Below, piece by piece: positions 41,182 through 49,964 of a stretch of DNA of 60,263 bases. The stretch is from Alphaproteobacteria bacterium (GTDB lineage: Bacteria; Pseudomonadota; Alphaproteobacteria; UBA2966). The DNA lies in NCBI GenBank assembly GCA_021296255.1, contig JAGWAU010000028.1, positions 2,423 through 62,685 of the forward strand. Direction: 5' to 3'. The notes beneath the pieces are model-generated. The model ran no database searches, was not told where the DNA came from, and saw nothing but the letters and a program-made list of their open reading frames with translations. Positions within the stretch are counted from its first letter, which is position 1. Each line of letters starts with the position of its first letter. The translations under genes and the position numbers were made by a program.

Positions 41182-42252
41182 ATGTCCGCGGTTTTCGACG
41201 ACGCAACGGCCGGTCCGCGGCGCGCTCCGCGCCAGGCGTTGACGTCTTGGCTGGCCCGCGTATTCGCGGCCTGCGGGATGCCCGATGACGACTCGCGGTT
41301 GGCCGCCGAAGTCATGGCCCGCTGCAACGCCCGTGGATACGAAACACACGGCGTGACCCGCGTCATGACGTACGTCCAGAAGTTCGCCGCCGGCGAGATC
41401 AACCCCACGCCCAACATCACCTTCGAGAGCCGCGACAACATTCTCGTCATCGACGGGAACGACGGCCTCGGCCAGGTCGTGGGCCCCAGGGCCATGGACC
41501 GCGCCATCGACTTGGCTCGTGATACCGCCTTCGTACCGTGCTTTATCCGAGACGGCGGTCACCTCGGCGCCGTCGGGGTCTTTCCGTTGCGCGCGGCAGA
41601 GGCAGGCATGGTGTCGGTCCTGATGCAGGCGACGTCACCGGTCATGTCACTGCCCGGCTCAAAAGGGAGGTCGATCGGCAACAATCCGATATCCTTCGCC
41701 ACGCCGCTTCCGGGACGGGATCCCTTGCTGTTTGATATGGCGACCTGCGTCACGTCTCGTGGCCGTGTCCTGATGGCGCACCGGGCCGGCCGGGACATTC
41801 CCGAGGGGTGGGCCATAGGCCCCGACGGCGAGCCAACCACGGACGCGGAGCAGGCCCTGCTGGGCGCCATGCTGCCGGTTGGCGGACCGAAAGGCATCGG
41901 GCTTGCCATGATGATCGAATGCTTGGCCGCCAGCCTATCGGGAACCTTCGCGCCGACCATGCGCGGTGTGGCCCCCGCGATCGGCAGTGCCACCATGCAT
42001 GTCGGGGCTTTCTTTTTCGTGGTAAATCCGGAGCGCATTGTCGGCCGTGAAACTTTCGAGCGTCACGTCGAAGGCTGGGTTTCTCAGTATCTGACGGCGA
42101 CGGGCGCGGACGGTCGTCTTCCTGGCCAGCGGGCGGCCGACACCGAGCGGGAGAGGACGGCGAACGGAATTCCCATTCCGCCCGAGATCATCGCCGAACT
42201 GCGTGAGGCGGGCGAGAAGGTCGGAGAGCCGTTCGACGTGCGACTATCCTAG
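41182..42252 (+). CDS. comC: Ldh2/MDH2-family oxidoreductase, ComC-like
   Basis: A 356-residue NAD(P)-dependent dehydrogenase of the malate/L-lactate type 2 family, which uses a fold unrelated to classical LDH. Landmarks: RGYETHGVTRVMTYVQKF (active His), GGHLGAVGVFPLRAAEAGMV, GNNPISFATP and MLPVGGPKGIGLAMMIE. Family members act on malate, lactate, ureidoglycolate, sulfolactate (ComC) or cyclic imino acids. It starts four bases after the SlcC-like stop, so the two are coupled. The pair would oxidise one enantiomer and reduce the other of a 2-hydroxyacid; sulfolactate is the best-known case. Confidence 0.75.
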   Translation: MSAVFDDATAGPRRAPRQALTSWLARVFAACGMPDDDSRLAAEVMARCNARGYETHGVTRVMTYVQKFAAGEINPTPNITFESRDNILVIDGNDGLGQVVGPRAMDRAIDLARDTAFVPCFIRDGGHLGAVGVFPLRAAEAGMVSVLMQATSPVMSLPGSKGRSIGNNPISFATPLPGRDPLLFDMATCVTSRGRVLMAHRAGRDIPEGWAIGPDGEPTTDAEQALLGAMLPVGGPKGIGLAMMIECLAASLSGTFAPTMRGVAPAIGSATMHVGAFFFVVNPERIVGRETFERHVEGWVSQYLTATGADGRLPGQRAADTERERTANGIPIPPEIIAELREAGEKVGEPFDVRLS

Positions 42253-42285
42253 ATCGCCGTCCGGTTCCCCGGGGAGAGAGAAGAT

Positions 42286-43266
42286 ATGAGCCACTGGATG
42301 CGGATTAATGAGACTGGAGGCCCGGAGGTTCTGACCTGGGAAGAGCGGGATCTGGACGCTCCCGGTCCGGGTGAAGCCCGTATCCGCCACGCCGCCGTGG
42401 GGCTCAACTTCACGGACGTGCATCGGCGGCGGGGGGACCATCATTTTCCGACACCGGTCCCGTGTAGTCTCGGTCTCGAAGCGGCGGGACTCGTGGAAGA
42501 GGTCGGCGACGGCGTCACCGAGGTGGAGGTCGGCGACCGGATCGCCTATGCCGCCATGCCCCTCGAGGCCTACTCCGACGAACGCGTCCTCGCGGCAGAG
42601 CGGCTCGTACCGCTACCCGACTCCGTCGATGAGAAGGTCGCCGCGGCGTCGCTGGTCAAGGGTCTCACCGTGCAGTTCCTGATCCGCCAGACCTTTCGCG
42701 TGGAGCCCGGTCAGGTCGTCGTATTCCACGCCGCCGCCGGTGGTGTGGGGCTCATCGCCTGTCAATGGCTCAAGCATTTGGGCGTTACGACCATCGGCAC
42801 TGTGGGCAGCGAGGCCAAGGCCGAGATCGCGCTGGCCCACGGCGCGGACCATGTCCTCATTCACGGCAAGGATGACGTCGCGGGACTGGCCCGGGACTTG
42901 ACCGACGGTCGCGGCGTCCCCGTGGTCTACGACTCCATCGGCCAGGCTACTTTCAACGAATCCATCCGCGCGCTGGCGCCACGCGGGATGCTGGTCAGTT
43001 TCGGTAACGTGTCTGGTCATGTCGAACCGGTACAGCTCGGCAAGATCTTCGCCCCCGAATCACTGTTCTTCACCTGGGCGCGCTTGCACCAGTACATCGA
43101 GACGCGCGAAGCTCTTCTCGGCGCCGCGCGGGATCTGTTCGACGTCATCGAGAGCGGCGCGGTCAAGATCGAAATCAATCAGACCTACCCGCTGCACGAA
43201 GCGTCCCGCGCCCACGCCGACTTGGAAGCGCGCAAGACCACCGGCTCCAGCGTCCTGATTCCGTGA
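42286..43266 (+). CDS. NADPH:quinone oxidoreductase, zinc-free MDR family (second copy)
   Basis: A 326-residue QOR-type reductase with GLNFTDVHRRRGDHHFPTP (substrate domain) and FHAAAGGVGLIACQWLK (cofactor motif). It is a distant paralogue of the gene at 9599. It follows the ComC-like gene by 33 bases in the same direction and is preceded by GGGGAGAGAGA, a strong ribosome site. It could recycle reducing equivalents or detoxify an enone made by the pathway; no specific substrate can be named. Confidence 0.87.
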   Translation: MSHWMRINETGGPEVLTWEERDLDAPGPGEARIRHAAVGLNFTDVHRRRGDHHFPTPVPCSLGLEAAGLVEEVGDGVTEVEVGDRIAYAAMPLEAYSDERVLAAERLVPLPDSVDEKVAAASLVKGLTVQFLIRQTFRVEPGQVVVFHAAAGGVGLIACQWLKHLGVTTIGTVGSEAKAEIALAHGADHVLIHGKDDVAGLARDLTDGRGVPVVYDSIGQATFNESIRALAPRGMLVSFGNVSGHVEPVQLGKIFAPESLFFTWARLHQYIETREALLGAARDLFDVIESGAVKIEINQTYPLHEASRAHADLEARKTTGSSVLIP

Positions 43267-43303
43267 CGAAGGCCCAGGCGCGGCGGTCCACCGAGAGCGT
43301 CGA

Positions 43304-44431
43304 CTAGAGGAACAACGAGAGGACGCCGGTATATCCGTACAGCCGCTGATGGCTGATCTCACCGTTGCAAAACATGCCGACGAGGGGCACATCGCCGAGC
43401 GCGTCCTGAATGGTTCGAAGCTCCTCCGAGTTGGGACCGAACAGGTTTGGCCCGCGTGCCAAGCAGGAGTGATAGATGCCGCCCCGTGGCCGCGACTCGC
43501 CGACCCGCTGGCCGAGATCCTCGAGCATCCGCGTGAGATCCAGATGCGCCGCCTGCCCGTCTCGGCGGCAGATCATGATGGTGTCCCCCTTGTCGACAAC
43601 GGCGCCAACGGCAAACACGTGAGCGGCCGGATCGACGGCGAGGAGATTGCGGACGAGATAGTCGGGCCGGTCCGCCCCGCTTACGGGAAAGGCCACATAG
43701 ATGTAGCCGCCGATGCGCCGGAGATCACGCGCCAGAACTTCTCCGATATCCTCCTTCAGAACTTCGAGAGCGGGCCGTTCATCCAGCGTAACGATGATGT
43801 TCTCCCGACAGTCGGTCACCTCGTGTACCGGACCGATGGGGGTACATCCCTGTGTCAGTCCCGTCGCGACGGCGACGTCCGGTTCGAACAGCACACCCGA
43901 TACGCCGCCCGCGGTCACCGTGCCCGCGAGTTGCGGATGAGCGCCGCGTGATGATGTCAGGCCCCCGACAAGGAAAGCCCCCGTGGCCTCGACGACTGCC
44001 GGGATCAATTCGCCCAGATCGGCATTGTGAGGATCGGCGTGCACGAGGCCGAATCGCCCTTCGCGCGTTCCTAACGCGCCCGCCAGCTTCGCCGATGCCT
44101 CGTCGGGTGCATCCGAACCCGTATCGAGCAAATGGATCGCGTCACCCGGGATCGAGCAAACGAGAAGCGCAAGGGCGGGCTCATCGAAGTACTCGATGCC
44201 CGTGGCACATATCCCGATTCCTGTCGTGCCGACCCAGGTTTCGATTCCCGTTCGGATCTGCAGTTCGATCTGGATGTCCTGAACGTCGTCGGCGAAATGA
44301 TCCGTGACGTAGAGAAAGCCAACATTCGCCTGATCACGCGGGATGTCCGCCATGATGAGCGCGCTCCGCAGAGCGCCGTGCCAATCGGACGATGCCGCGT
44401 GGCCCATGCGGAAGGGAGTCATGGACGGCAT
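43304..44431 (-). CDS. FIST domain protein (FIST N and C)
   Basis: A 375-residue protein with the F-box and intracellular signal transduction (FIST) domains, thought to sense small ligands such as amino acids. Landmarks: NVGFLYVTDHFADD, WVGTTGIGICATG, GAFLVGGLTSSRG in the N part and GGIYHSCLARGPNLFG and PLVGMFCNGEISH in the C part. No membrane segment or output domain, so it is a stand-alone sensor or enzyme of unknown activity. The start may be the ATG at 44429-44431 or at 44420-44422. A palindrome lies 35-62 bases upstream. Confidence 0.85.
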   Translation of the reverse strand: MPSMTPFRMGHAASSDWHGALRSALIMADIPRDQANVGFLYVTDHFADDVQDIQIELQIRTGIETWVGTTGIGICATGIEYFDEPALALLVCSIPGDAIHLLDTGSDAPDEASAKLAGALGTREGRFGLVHADPHNADLGELIPAVVEATGAFLVGGLTSSRGAHPQLAGTVTAGGVSGVLFEPDVAVATGLTQGCTPIGPVHEVTDCRENIIVTLDERPALEVLKEDIGEVLARDLRRIGGYIYVAFPVSGADRPDYLVRNLLAVDPAAHVFAVGAVVDKGDTIMICRRDGQAAHLDLTRMLEDLGQRVGESRPRGGIYHSCLARGPNLFGPNSEELRTIQDALGDVPLVGMFCNGEISHQRLYGYTGVLSLFL

Positions 44432-44465
44432 GGTGACCGAGCCCCGTTCGCCGCACAAGCGCCTA

Positions 44466-44493
44466 TTGGTCGTCCATCTGGACCAATTGGTCT
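44466..44493 (-). promoter_or_regulatory. Operator-like palindrome upstream of the FIST gene
   Basis: GACCAATTGGTC (44482-44493) is a perfect 12-bp palindrome, and a third half-site ATTGGTC lies at 44466-44472, giving the inverted pair ATTGGTC-N9-GACCAAT. It is in the 128-base gap between the TauD and FIST genes. The TTGGTC/GACCAA half-sites resemble those bound by GntR-type regulators, but no such regulator is encoded nearby. Confidence 0.5.
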
Positions 44494-44559
44494 CAAGAAG
44501 GCTGGCTGGTCGCGGTGACGCCGCGCGGACGGCGTCGGGGAGCCTCCGTCCCGCTCCGC

Positions 44560-45402
44560 TCAGGCATCGTCGTCGAAGGCCACGAACATGCGGTAGAGCG
44601 TCCGTTTGGCATCGGCAGGATAGTCGGGTGTGGCGCTGTGCATGGTCGACCGGTTATCGAAAAATACGATCTGGCGGTCCCGCCATTTGTGCCGGTATTG
44701 GAACCGGCGTCGCAGTGCGTGCCGGTACAACTCTTCGAGCAAGTCGTCGCTATCCTCTTCCGAATAGCCGACGATCCGGACTGTCCAGCCGGGACTCACG
44801 TAGAGGGACTTGCGGCCTGTCTCGGGAATGGCCTTGACGACCGGGTGCTCCACTTCGGGGTGCGCCGCGCGCTGCTCGTCCGAGAGTTTCACGATCGAGC
44901 CGCCGGGATTGCGGCCACCGTAGCGATGAATCGCGGTCAGACCCTCGATCCTGTCCTTGAGCGTGCTGGGCAACGCATCGTAAGCGCCGGCCATGTCGGC
45001 GAACCGGGTATCTCCGCCCTCCTCCGGCACCTGCACCGAATAGAGAAACGAGACGTCACACGGTTTCTCCTCATAAGTCAGGTCGGCATGCCAGAAAGAG
45101 CCGGCGGGGCGTTTCGTCGTGCGGCCGAAACCGGACTCGGGGTCGTTGGAGATGACCGCTATCTCGTCGGCCTCGGGATGGCGATATTGGGTGAGAATGT
45201 GAGGCCTGAACGTGCCAAAGCGGCGCCCGAAGCCGACCAGGACCTCGACATCCGCGGGCACCTCCGAGATCACGGCGACTTGCCTTTCGATGAGAACGCC
45301 CTTGATCTCCGAGAACGTCGCCTCGTCCAGCGACGCGGCTAAATCGACATTGCCGATTTCCACGCCGAACGACTCGCTCAAGGGCGTTACGCTTATCGTC
45401 AT
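44560..45402 (-). CDS. TauD/TfdA family Fe(II)/2-oxoglutarate dioxygenase
   Basis: A 280-residue cytosolic oxygenase. The iron ligands are H105 and D107 (FWHADLTY) and H255 (STMHSATPDYP), and the 2-oxoglutarate Arg is in KRTLYRMFVAF. The family hydroxylates carbons next to sulfonate, phenoxy or other groups; taurine dioxygenase frees sulfite from taurine. Closest substrate cannot be set from sequence. It is downstream of a SAM methyltransferase gene by 24 bases on the same strand, so they probably form an operon. Confidence 0.88.
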   Translation of the reverse strand: MTISVTPLSESFGVEIGNVDLAASLDEATFSEIKGVLIERQVAVISEVPADVEVLVGFGRRFGTFRPHILTQYRHPEADEIAVISNDPESGFGRTTKRPAGSFWHADLTYEEKPCDVSFLYSVQVPEEGGDTRFADMAGAYDALPSTLKDRIEGLTAIHRYGGRNPGGSIVKLSDEQRAAHPEVEHPVVKAIPETGRKSLYVSPGWTVRIVGYSEEDSDDLLEELYRHALRRRFQYRHKWRDRQIVFFDNRSTMHSATPDYPADAKRTLYRMFVAFDDDA

Positions 45403-45426
45403 CGAAAGGATCTCAAGACGTGGGCA

Positions 45427-46098
45427 TCAGCCGACGGAGTCGCGGTACCGCGCGACGACCGCGTACAGCGGATCCGAGTTCCCCGGATCGGGGCTGAGGT
45501 CTTTGATCTCGGGAGCATCGAAACACCCCGCGGCCTCGAAGTAGTGTGCGACAAGACGGCCCTGATCCACGTCGTCGAGCATTTGCCAGATCATAACCGC
45601 TTTGGTCGGAAACAGGCGATTCGAATAGGACACGATCATCGGCGCGCCGGATCTCAGAACGCGGCCCACGTCGCGGAACACCTCCACGGGCCGCACCAGA
45701 TACTGGATCGACAGGGCCAACAGGCAGGCATCGAACGAGTCGTCGCCAAACGGCAGCCGCGTGTCGCGATTGAGGTTGTGGACCACGTGCCGCGACAATC
45801 GGGGGTTCTCTCGAAGCTCCATGCGGTTCATCCCGAGCCCGACGATGTCTCCGTATGCCACGCCGGCAGGCAGATGGGAGACGCAGCTCGACATGAGGTC
45901 GAGCACGTCGGAGCCGGGCTCGAGGGTTTCCTCGTAAAAGGCGGCGAGGGCAGTGCACGCGCCGTCATCGATATGCGTCACCAGACGGGGAACGGCATAG
46001 AACATCTCATCGTCGGAAGCATCCTGGCGCCGATAGACATGAGGCGCGAGCATCGTCACGGTGCCGTCCGAGAGCACGAGAAAGGGGTAGTCCGCCAT
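45427..46098 (-). CDS. Class I SAM-dependent methyltransferase family protein
   Basis: A protein of about 223 residues with a diverged methyltransferase fold: the SAM motif is GSDVLDLMSSCVSHLP, followed by VGLGMNRMELRENPRL, LPFGDDSFDACLLALSIQYL (motif II/III) and RPVEVFRDVGRVLRSGA. The first motif lacks the usual GxGxG, which weakens the case for ordinary catalysis, though this subgroup is widespread. The ATG at 46096-46098 follows a G-rich ribosome site; the frame remains open to 46164. Probably co-transcribed with the TauD gene. Confidence 0.75.
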   Translation of the reverse strand: MADYPFLVLSDGTVTMLAPHVYRRQDASDDEMFYAVPRLVTHIDDGACTALAAFYEETLEPGSDVLDLMSSCVSHLPAGVAYGDIVGLGMNRMELRENPRLSRHVVHNLNRDTRLPFGDDSFDACLLALSIQYLVRPVEVFRDVGRVLRSGAPMIVSYSNRLFPTKAVMIWQMLDDVDQGRLVAHYFEAAGCFDAPEIKDLSPDPGNSDPLYAVVARYRDSVG

Positions 46099-46260
46099 CC
46101 GCCCCCCAATGCGAAAGCCGTCCAGACGGACAGGCTGGTATCTGATTGCATTAAATACGTCCATTACGGCGATATCGAGTCGTTGTCGGGAGGTGTCATG
46201 AGACCGGCGACGCCTATCGAGTTGAGCGGGGTGGAATGGGCTGTGCGGCCCGCCGCCGAT

Positions 46261-46288
46261 TTGCCCGAACGGGCGGGAGTACCATAAT
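46261..46288 (+). promoter_or_regulatory. Candidate promoter for the CMD gene
   Basis: TTGCCC (46261-46266), a 16-base spacer and CATAAT (46283-46288) resemble a sigma-70 type promoter. It would start transcription near 46295, about 55 bases before the carboxymuconolactone decarboxylase-family start codon. It lies in the gap between that gene and the divergent methyltransferase. Confidence 0.45.
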
Positions 46289-46349
46289 GGCGCCGAACCC
46301 CGCAGTCCTCGCGGGATGCCAGCCGCAAACCGGAAGGGAGGAGCCAGAG

Positions 46350-46733
46350 ATGGACAAGGAACGCTACGAACGCGGCCTCAGGATGCGCAAGGAAGTGATG
46401 GGCGAGGATTACGTCTCGCGGGTCATGGAGAATGCCGGCGAGTTCGGAAAGGAGTTCCAGGAATACGTCACCGAAATGGCGTGGGGTGGAGCCTGGGGGC
46501 GTGAAGACGGTCTTTCCAAGCGGGAACGCAGCATCCTCAACCTCGGCATGCTGGCGGCCATGGGCAAGAGCCAGGAGTTCGCCGGCCATTTCCGGGGCGC
46601 CATGCGCAACGGGTTGACGTTGAAGGACCTCAACGAAGTACTGCTGCAGATCTCCCTGTACTGCGGCTTTCCCGCAGGCGTGGAGAGCTTCCGCATCGCC
46701 AGGCAGGTTCTCGACGAGCAGTCGTCATCATAG
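46350..46733 (+). CDS. Carboxymuconolactone decarboxylase family protein
   Basis: A 127-residue all-helical protein like gamma-carboxymuconolactone decarboxylase: YERGLRMRKEVMGEDYV, WGREDGLSKRERSILNLGMLAAMGK, and LNEVLLQISLYCGFPAGVESFR. It lacks the CxxC of the AhpD branch, so a decarboxylase or isomerase-type role is more likely than peroxidase. The ATG at 46350 has a strong GGGAGGAG ribosome site. It is followed after 10 bases by a beta-hydroxyacid dehydrogenase, probably in one operon. Confidence 0.9.
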   Translation: MDKERYERGLRMRKEVMGEDYVSRVMENAGEFGKEFQEYVTEMAWGGAWGREDGLSKRERSILNLGMLAAMGKSQEFAGHFRGAMRNGLTLKDLNEVLLQISLYCGFPAGVESFRIARQVLDEQSSS

Positions 46734-46743
46734 CGGAGGTCGC

Positions 46744-47610
46744 ATGACCAAAGAGACAGTGGGGTTCATTGGCCTCGGCAACATGGGAAGGCCGATTTCG
46801 ACGAATCTCTTCAATTCGGGGTACCCCATCGTCGGCTATGACATCGCAGGTACCGCGGAGCGCCTACCGGAAGGCGCCACGTTGGGCCGCGACGTCGGCG
46901 ACGTGGCGGCCCGGTCCGACGTCATCATGATGAGTCTGCCGGATGGGAACGCGATGCAAGAGGTCACGGAAGAGATCATCGCGACCAACGACCGCAGGAC
47001 GTCGACGGTCATTGACGTCTCTACCAGCGGTGTGGCGGCCGCCCGAACCGCGAGCGTCCGCTGTCGGGATTCGGAGATCGCCTTCTACGACGCGCCCGTC
47101 TCGGGTGGCGTTCCCGGTGCCATCGCCGGCACCATCGCCATCATGTTCGCCGGTCCGGAGGAGGCGTTCGAGCGGCTCAAGCCGCTTCTGGAGAGCATCG
47201 GCAAGCCGTTCCTGGTGGGTACCGAACCGGGCCAGGGCCAGGCCATGAAAATCCTCAACAACTTCCTGTCGGCGACTTCGATGATCGCGACGAGCGAGGC
47301 CATCGCCTTCGGCGAGGCCGTTGGACTCGACCTCGAGCTCATGGTCGACGTTCTCAACTCCTCGTCGGGACGCAACGACGCCACGGTGACCAAGTTTCCC
47401 ATGAACATCATCCCGGGAACGTTCGACCGGGGTTTCACCGCCAAGCTGTTGCAGAAGGACATCGACCTGTATCGCGATGCCCAGACCGACGCCGGGACGG
47501 CAGACCGGGTCAGCAAGGAGATCGTCGAAGGTTTCCGGGAGTTCTACGACGCCGATCCGGAGGCCGACATTACGCGCATTTATCCCTTCGTCAGGGACGG
47601 GAAGATCTAG
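46744..47610 (+). CDS. 3-Hydroxyisobutyrate dehydrogenase-family oxidoreductase
   Basis: A 288-residue NAD(P)-dependent beta-hydroxyacid dehydrogenase. GFIGLGNMGRPISTNL binds the cofactor, YDAPVSGGVPGAIAGTIAIMFAG is the substrate loop, and MKILNNFLSATSMIATSEAIAFGEAVGLD holds the catalytic Lys. The intact DxPVSGG makes this a regular member (3-hydroxyisobutyrate, tartronate semialdehyde or similar), unlike the two VGR-type paralogues at 53710 and 58434. It is coupled to the CMD gene upstream and ends convergently with an SDR. Confidence 0.88.
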   Translation: MTKETVGFIGLGNMGRPISTNLFNSGYPIVGYDIAGTAERLPEGATLGRDVGDVAARSDVIMMSLPDGNAMQEVTEEIIATNDRRTSTVIDVSTSGVAAARTASVRCRDSEIAFYDAPVSGGVPGAIAGTIAIMFAGPEEAFERLKPLLESIGKPFLVGTEPGQGQAMKILNNFLSATSMIATSEAIAFGEAVGLDLELMVDVLNSSSGRNDATVTKFPMNIIPGTFDRGFTAKLLQKDIDLYRDAQTDAGTADRVSKEIVEGFREFYDADPEADITRIYPFVRDGKI

Positions 47611-47619
47611 CGAGGGCGC

Positions 47620-48405
47620 TCAGAGCGCCTTGTCGGTGCCTCCATCGACGGGGAGCATGGCGCCGTGCACGTGCCGGCCCAGGGGCGAGACGAGAAACGC
47701 CACCAAATTTGCGATGTCCTCGGGCTCGCCGAAGCGGCGCAGTCCGGTCGCGGCGATCCGCTTCTTCTCCACCTCCTCGGGCGTCGAGTTGTCCATCTTT
47801 GCCGCCTGACGGAAGTTGTCGTAGAGGAGATCGGTCTTGGTCTGGCCAGGGATGACGCAATTGACGTTCACGTCGTCGATGAGGCCGAGACCGGCGAGCG
47901 CCTTGGTGAAATTCATCAACGCGGCGTTCACCGCCGAATTGACCATGAAATCATGGGCGGGCACCTTCCCGCGGGTTCCGGCGATATTGACGACCGAGCC
48001 GTTCGCTTCCTTGAGCATGGGCCAGAATCGCTGGCACATGCGGACCGTGCCGAACAGTTTGGGTCCGAAGCCCCGCTGCCAGACCTCGTCCGTGAGGTCG
48101 AGAAAGGCGCCGCCGACGGCGACGCCGGCGGAATTCACCAGGATGTTCGTCCGTCCGTACGTGGAGGTTGCGACGTCGAGCGCCGTATCCGCGCCCTTCG
48201 GGTCGCCGAGATCCACCGCGCAGATCTCCACCCGACGATCGGTCTTCGCCGCGATTTCCTCGCCCGCGGCCTTCAGGTTCGTTTCCGTGACCGCTACCAG
48301 CAGAAGATCGCAGCCTTCTTCCGCCAATTTGCGGGCGACCCCCTTGCCGATGCCGCGGCTTCCGCCGGCGACGACCGCGACTTTTCCGTCGAGTGCGAGA
48401 TCCAT
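47620..48405 (-). CDS. SDR-family protein with degenerate catalytic residues
   Basis: A 261-residue Rossmann protein with an intact cofactor motif (VAGGSRGIGKGVARKL) and NSAGVAVGG. The usual active site is altered: where SDRs have Ser in NISS this has NIAGTRGK, and where YxxxK is expected the sequence is DFMVNSAVNAAL, with no Tyr or Lys at those places. A divergent SDR subgroup with a similar NAAL motif exists, so it may use other residues or serve a binding role. It follows the omega-aminotransferase by 61 bases on the minus strand. Confidence 0.82.
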   Translation of the reverse strand: MDLALDGKVAVVAGGSRGIGKGVARKLAEEGCDLLLVAVTETNLKAAGEEIAAKTDRRVEICAVDLGDPKGADTALDVATSTYGRTNILVNSAGVAVGGAFLDLTDEVWQRGFGPKLFGTVRMCQRFWPMLKEANGSVVNIAGTRGKVPAHDFMVNSAVNAALMNFTKALAGLGLIDDVNVNCVIPGQTKTDLLYDNFRQAAKMDNSTPEEVEKKRIAATGLRRFGEPEDIANLVAFLVSPLGRHVHGAMLPVDGGTDKAL

Positions 48406-48466
48406 TCCTGTCTCCTCGGGCCAGTATCGGTTCCGCAGCTTGAGCGGCCGGGGATGAGCGTACCGC

Positions 48467-49780
48467 CTAGTAGGCGCTCAGGACTTCCCGAAGTACGCCG
48501 GAAATCTCATCGATGTGGCTCTTTTCGGCGATCAACGCCGGTGCCACGAGGGCACAGTCACCCGTCGCTTTGAGATGGAGGCCCGCATTGAACAGCTTGA
48601 TCTGCGCATCGAACCCCCGGGCTCCCGGCTGCTCGGCCGACGCGAGATCGATGCCTGCCATCATCCCCTGTGCCCGGATGTTCTCGACGATCGGGATGTC
48701 CCGGAGATCCATGACGGCATCCATGAAGTAGGGCGACATCTCCTCGCCCCGCTCGAACAGCTTGTCCTTTTCATAGATGTCCTGTGCCGCGATGCCGGCC
48801 GCGCAGGCGGCCGGATGCGCCGAAGAGGTGTAGCCGTGAAACAGCTCGATCGCGTTTTCCGGCGCCTGATCGACGATGGTGTCGTAGATCTCCTCCCGGA
48901 TGGCGACCGCCGACATCGGTTGGGCGCCATTGGTCAGCGCCTTGGCCATGGCTATCATGTCCGGGACCACGTCGAAGGTCTGTGCGGCGAACGCCTTGCC
49001 CGTCCGGCCGAATCCGCAGATGACCTCGTCGAAGATCAGCAGGATGCCGTGCTCGTCGCAGATCTCGCGCAGGCGATCGAGGTAGCCTTTCGGCGGCACC
49101 AGCCAACCGGTCGATCCCGCGGCCGGCTCCACGACGCAGGCCGCGATCGTACCGCCGCCGTAAAGCTGGACGAAACGCAAGAGATCGTCGGCCATCTCGG
49201 CGCCGGTCTCGGGCTGTCCCTTGACGAACTCGTGATCCGGCAGATCGGTATGGCGCATGTGCACCACGCCGGGAAGGCCGGTGCCGTAAACTTCGCGGTT
49301 CTTGACCAGGCCCGACAATGCTGTGCCGCCAAAGTTCGCGCCATGGTAAGCGCGTTCGCGTGAGACGAAGCGCACACGCTGGCCCTCGCCCTTGGCACAG
49401 AAGTAAGCCAACGCGATCTTCATTGCCGTGTCGACAGCCTCGGAGCCGGAATTGGCGAAGAACACACGGTTGATGTCTCCCGGCATCATTGCCGCGATCC
49501 GGTAGGCGAGCTCGAAGGACGAGGGATGGCCGAGCTGGAAGCTCGTCGCGTAGTCCATCTCCATCAACTGCTTTTGGACGGCCTCGGCGATTTCCTTGCG
49601 GCCGTGGCCCGCGGCGCAGCAGAACAGTCCCGAACATGCGTCGATGACCCGCTCGCCCTTGTGATTCCAGTAGTACATCCCCTCCGCCTTCGACACCAAA
49701 CGCGGCTCTTCCTTGAATTGCCGGTTCGCGGTGAACGGAAGCCAGTGATGTTCGAGCGTATTGGTGAGAGCCTGGGCCAT
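48467..49780 (-). CDS. Class III omega-aminotransferase (beta-alanine:pyruvate type)
   Basis: A 437-residue PLP enzyme. NSGSEAVDTAMKIALAYFCAKGEG, YHGANFGGTALSGLVKNR, IFDEVICGFGRTGK and the PLP lysine in MAKALTNGAQPMS are characteristic of omega-amino acid:pyruvate transaminases. Likely removes amino groups from beta-alanine, taurine or related amines, giving semialdehydes that the neighbouring dehydrogenases could use. Substrate within this group is not resolved. It is the first gene of a minus-strand pair with the SDR and borders the tRNA island. Confidence 0.9.
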   Translation of the reverse strand: MAQALTNTLEHHWLPFTANRQFKEEPRLVSKAEGMYYWNHKGERVIDACSGLFCCAAGHGRKEIAEAVQKQLMEMDYATSFQLGHPSSFELAYRIAAMMPGDINRVFFANSGSEAVDTAMKIALAYFCAKGEGQRVRFVSRERAYHGANFGGTALSGLVKNREVYGTGLPGVVHMRHTDLPDHEFVKGQPETGAEMADDLLRFVQLYGGGTIAACVVEPAAGSTGWLVPPKGYLDRLREICDEHGILLIFDEVICGFGRTGKAFAAQTFDVVPDMIAMAKALTNGAQPMSAVAIREEIYDTIVDQAPENAIELFHGYTSSAHPAACAAGIAAQDIYEKDKLFERGEEMSPYFMDAVMDLRDIPIVENIRAQGMMAGIDLASAEQPGARGFDAQIKLFNAGLHLKATGDCALVAPALIAEKSHIDEISGVLREVLSAY

Positions 49781-49964
49781 CGTGTTCCCCCATTGCTTCG
49801 GGTGCTGCGGTCGGGCGCGCAGACGCCCGTTGGCCGAGACGCTATCATGGCCCGGGAATGGTGGCGAGTCGGACCGGCTTCCGGTAGTGCATCACTTTGA
49901 AATCATCCTACCACGGGGGACCGCCGTGCCCTATGCTTAGCGGGAAGCATGGACGGAGATGGGT

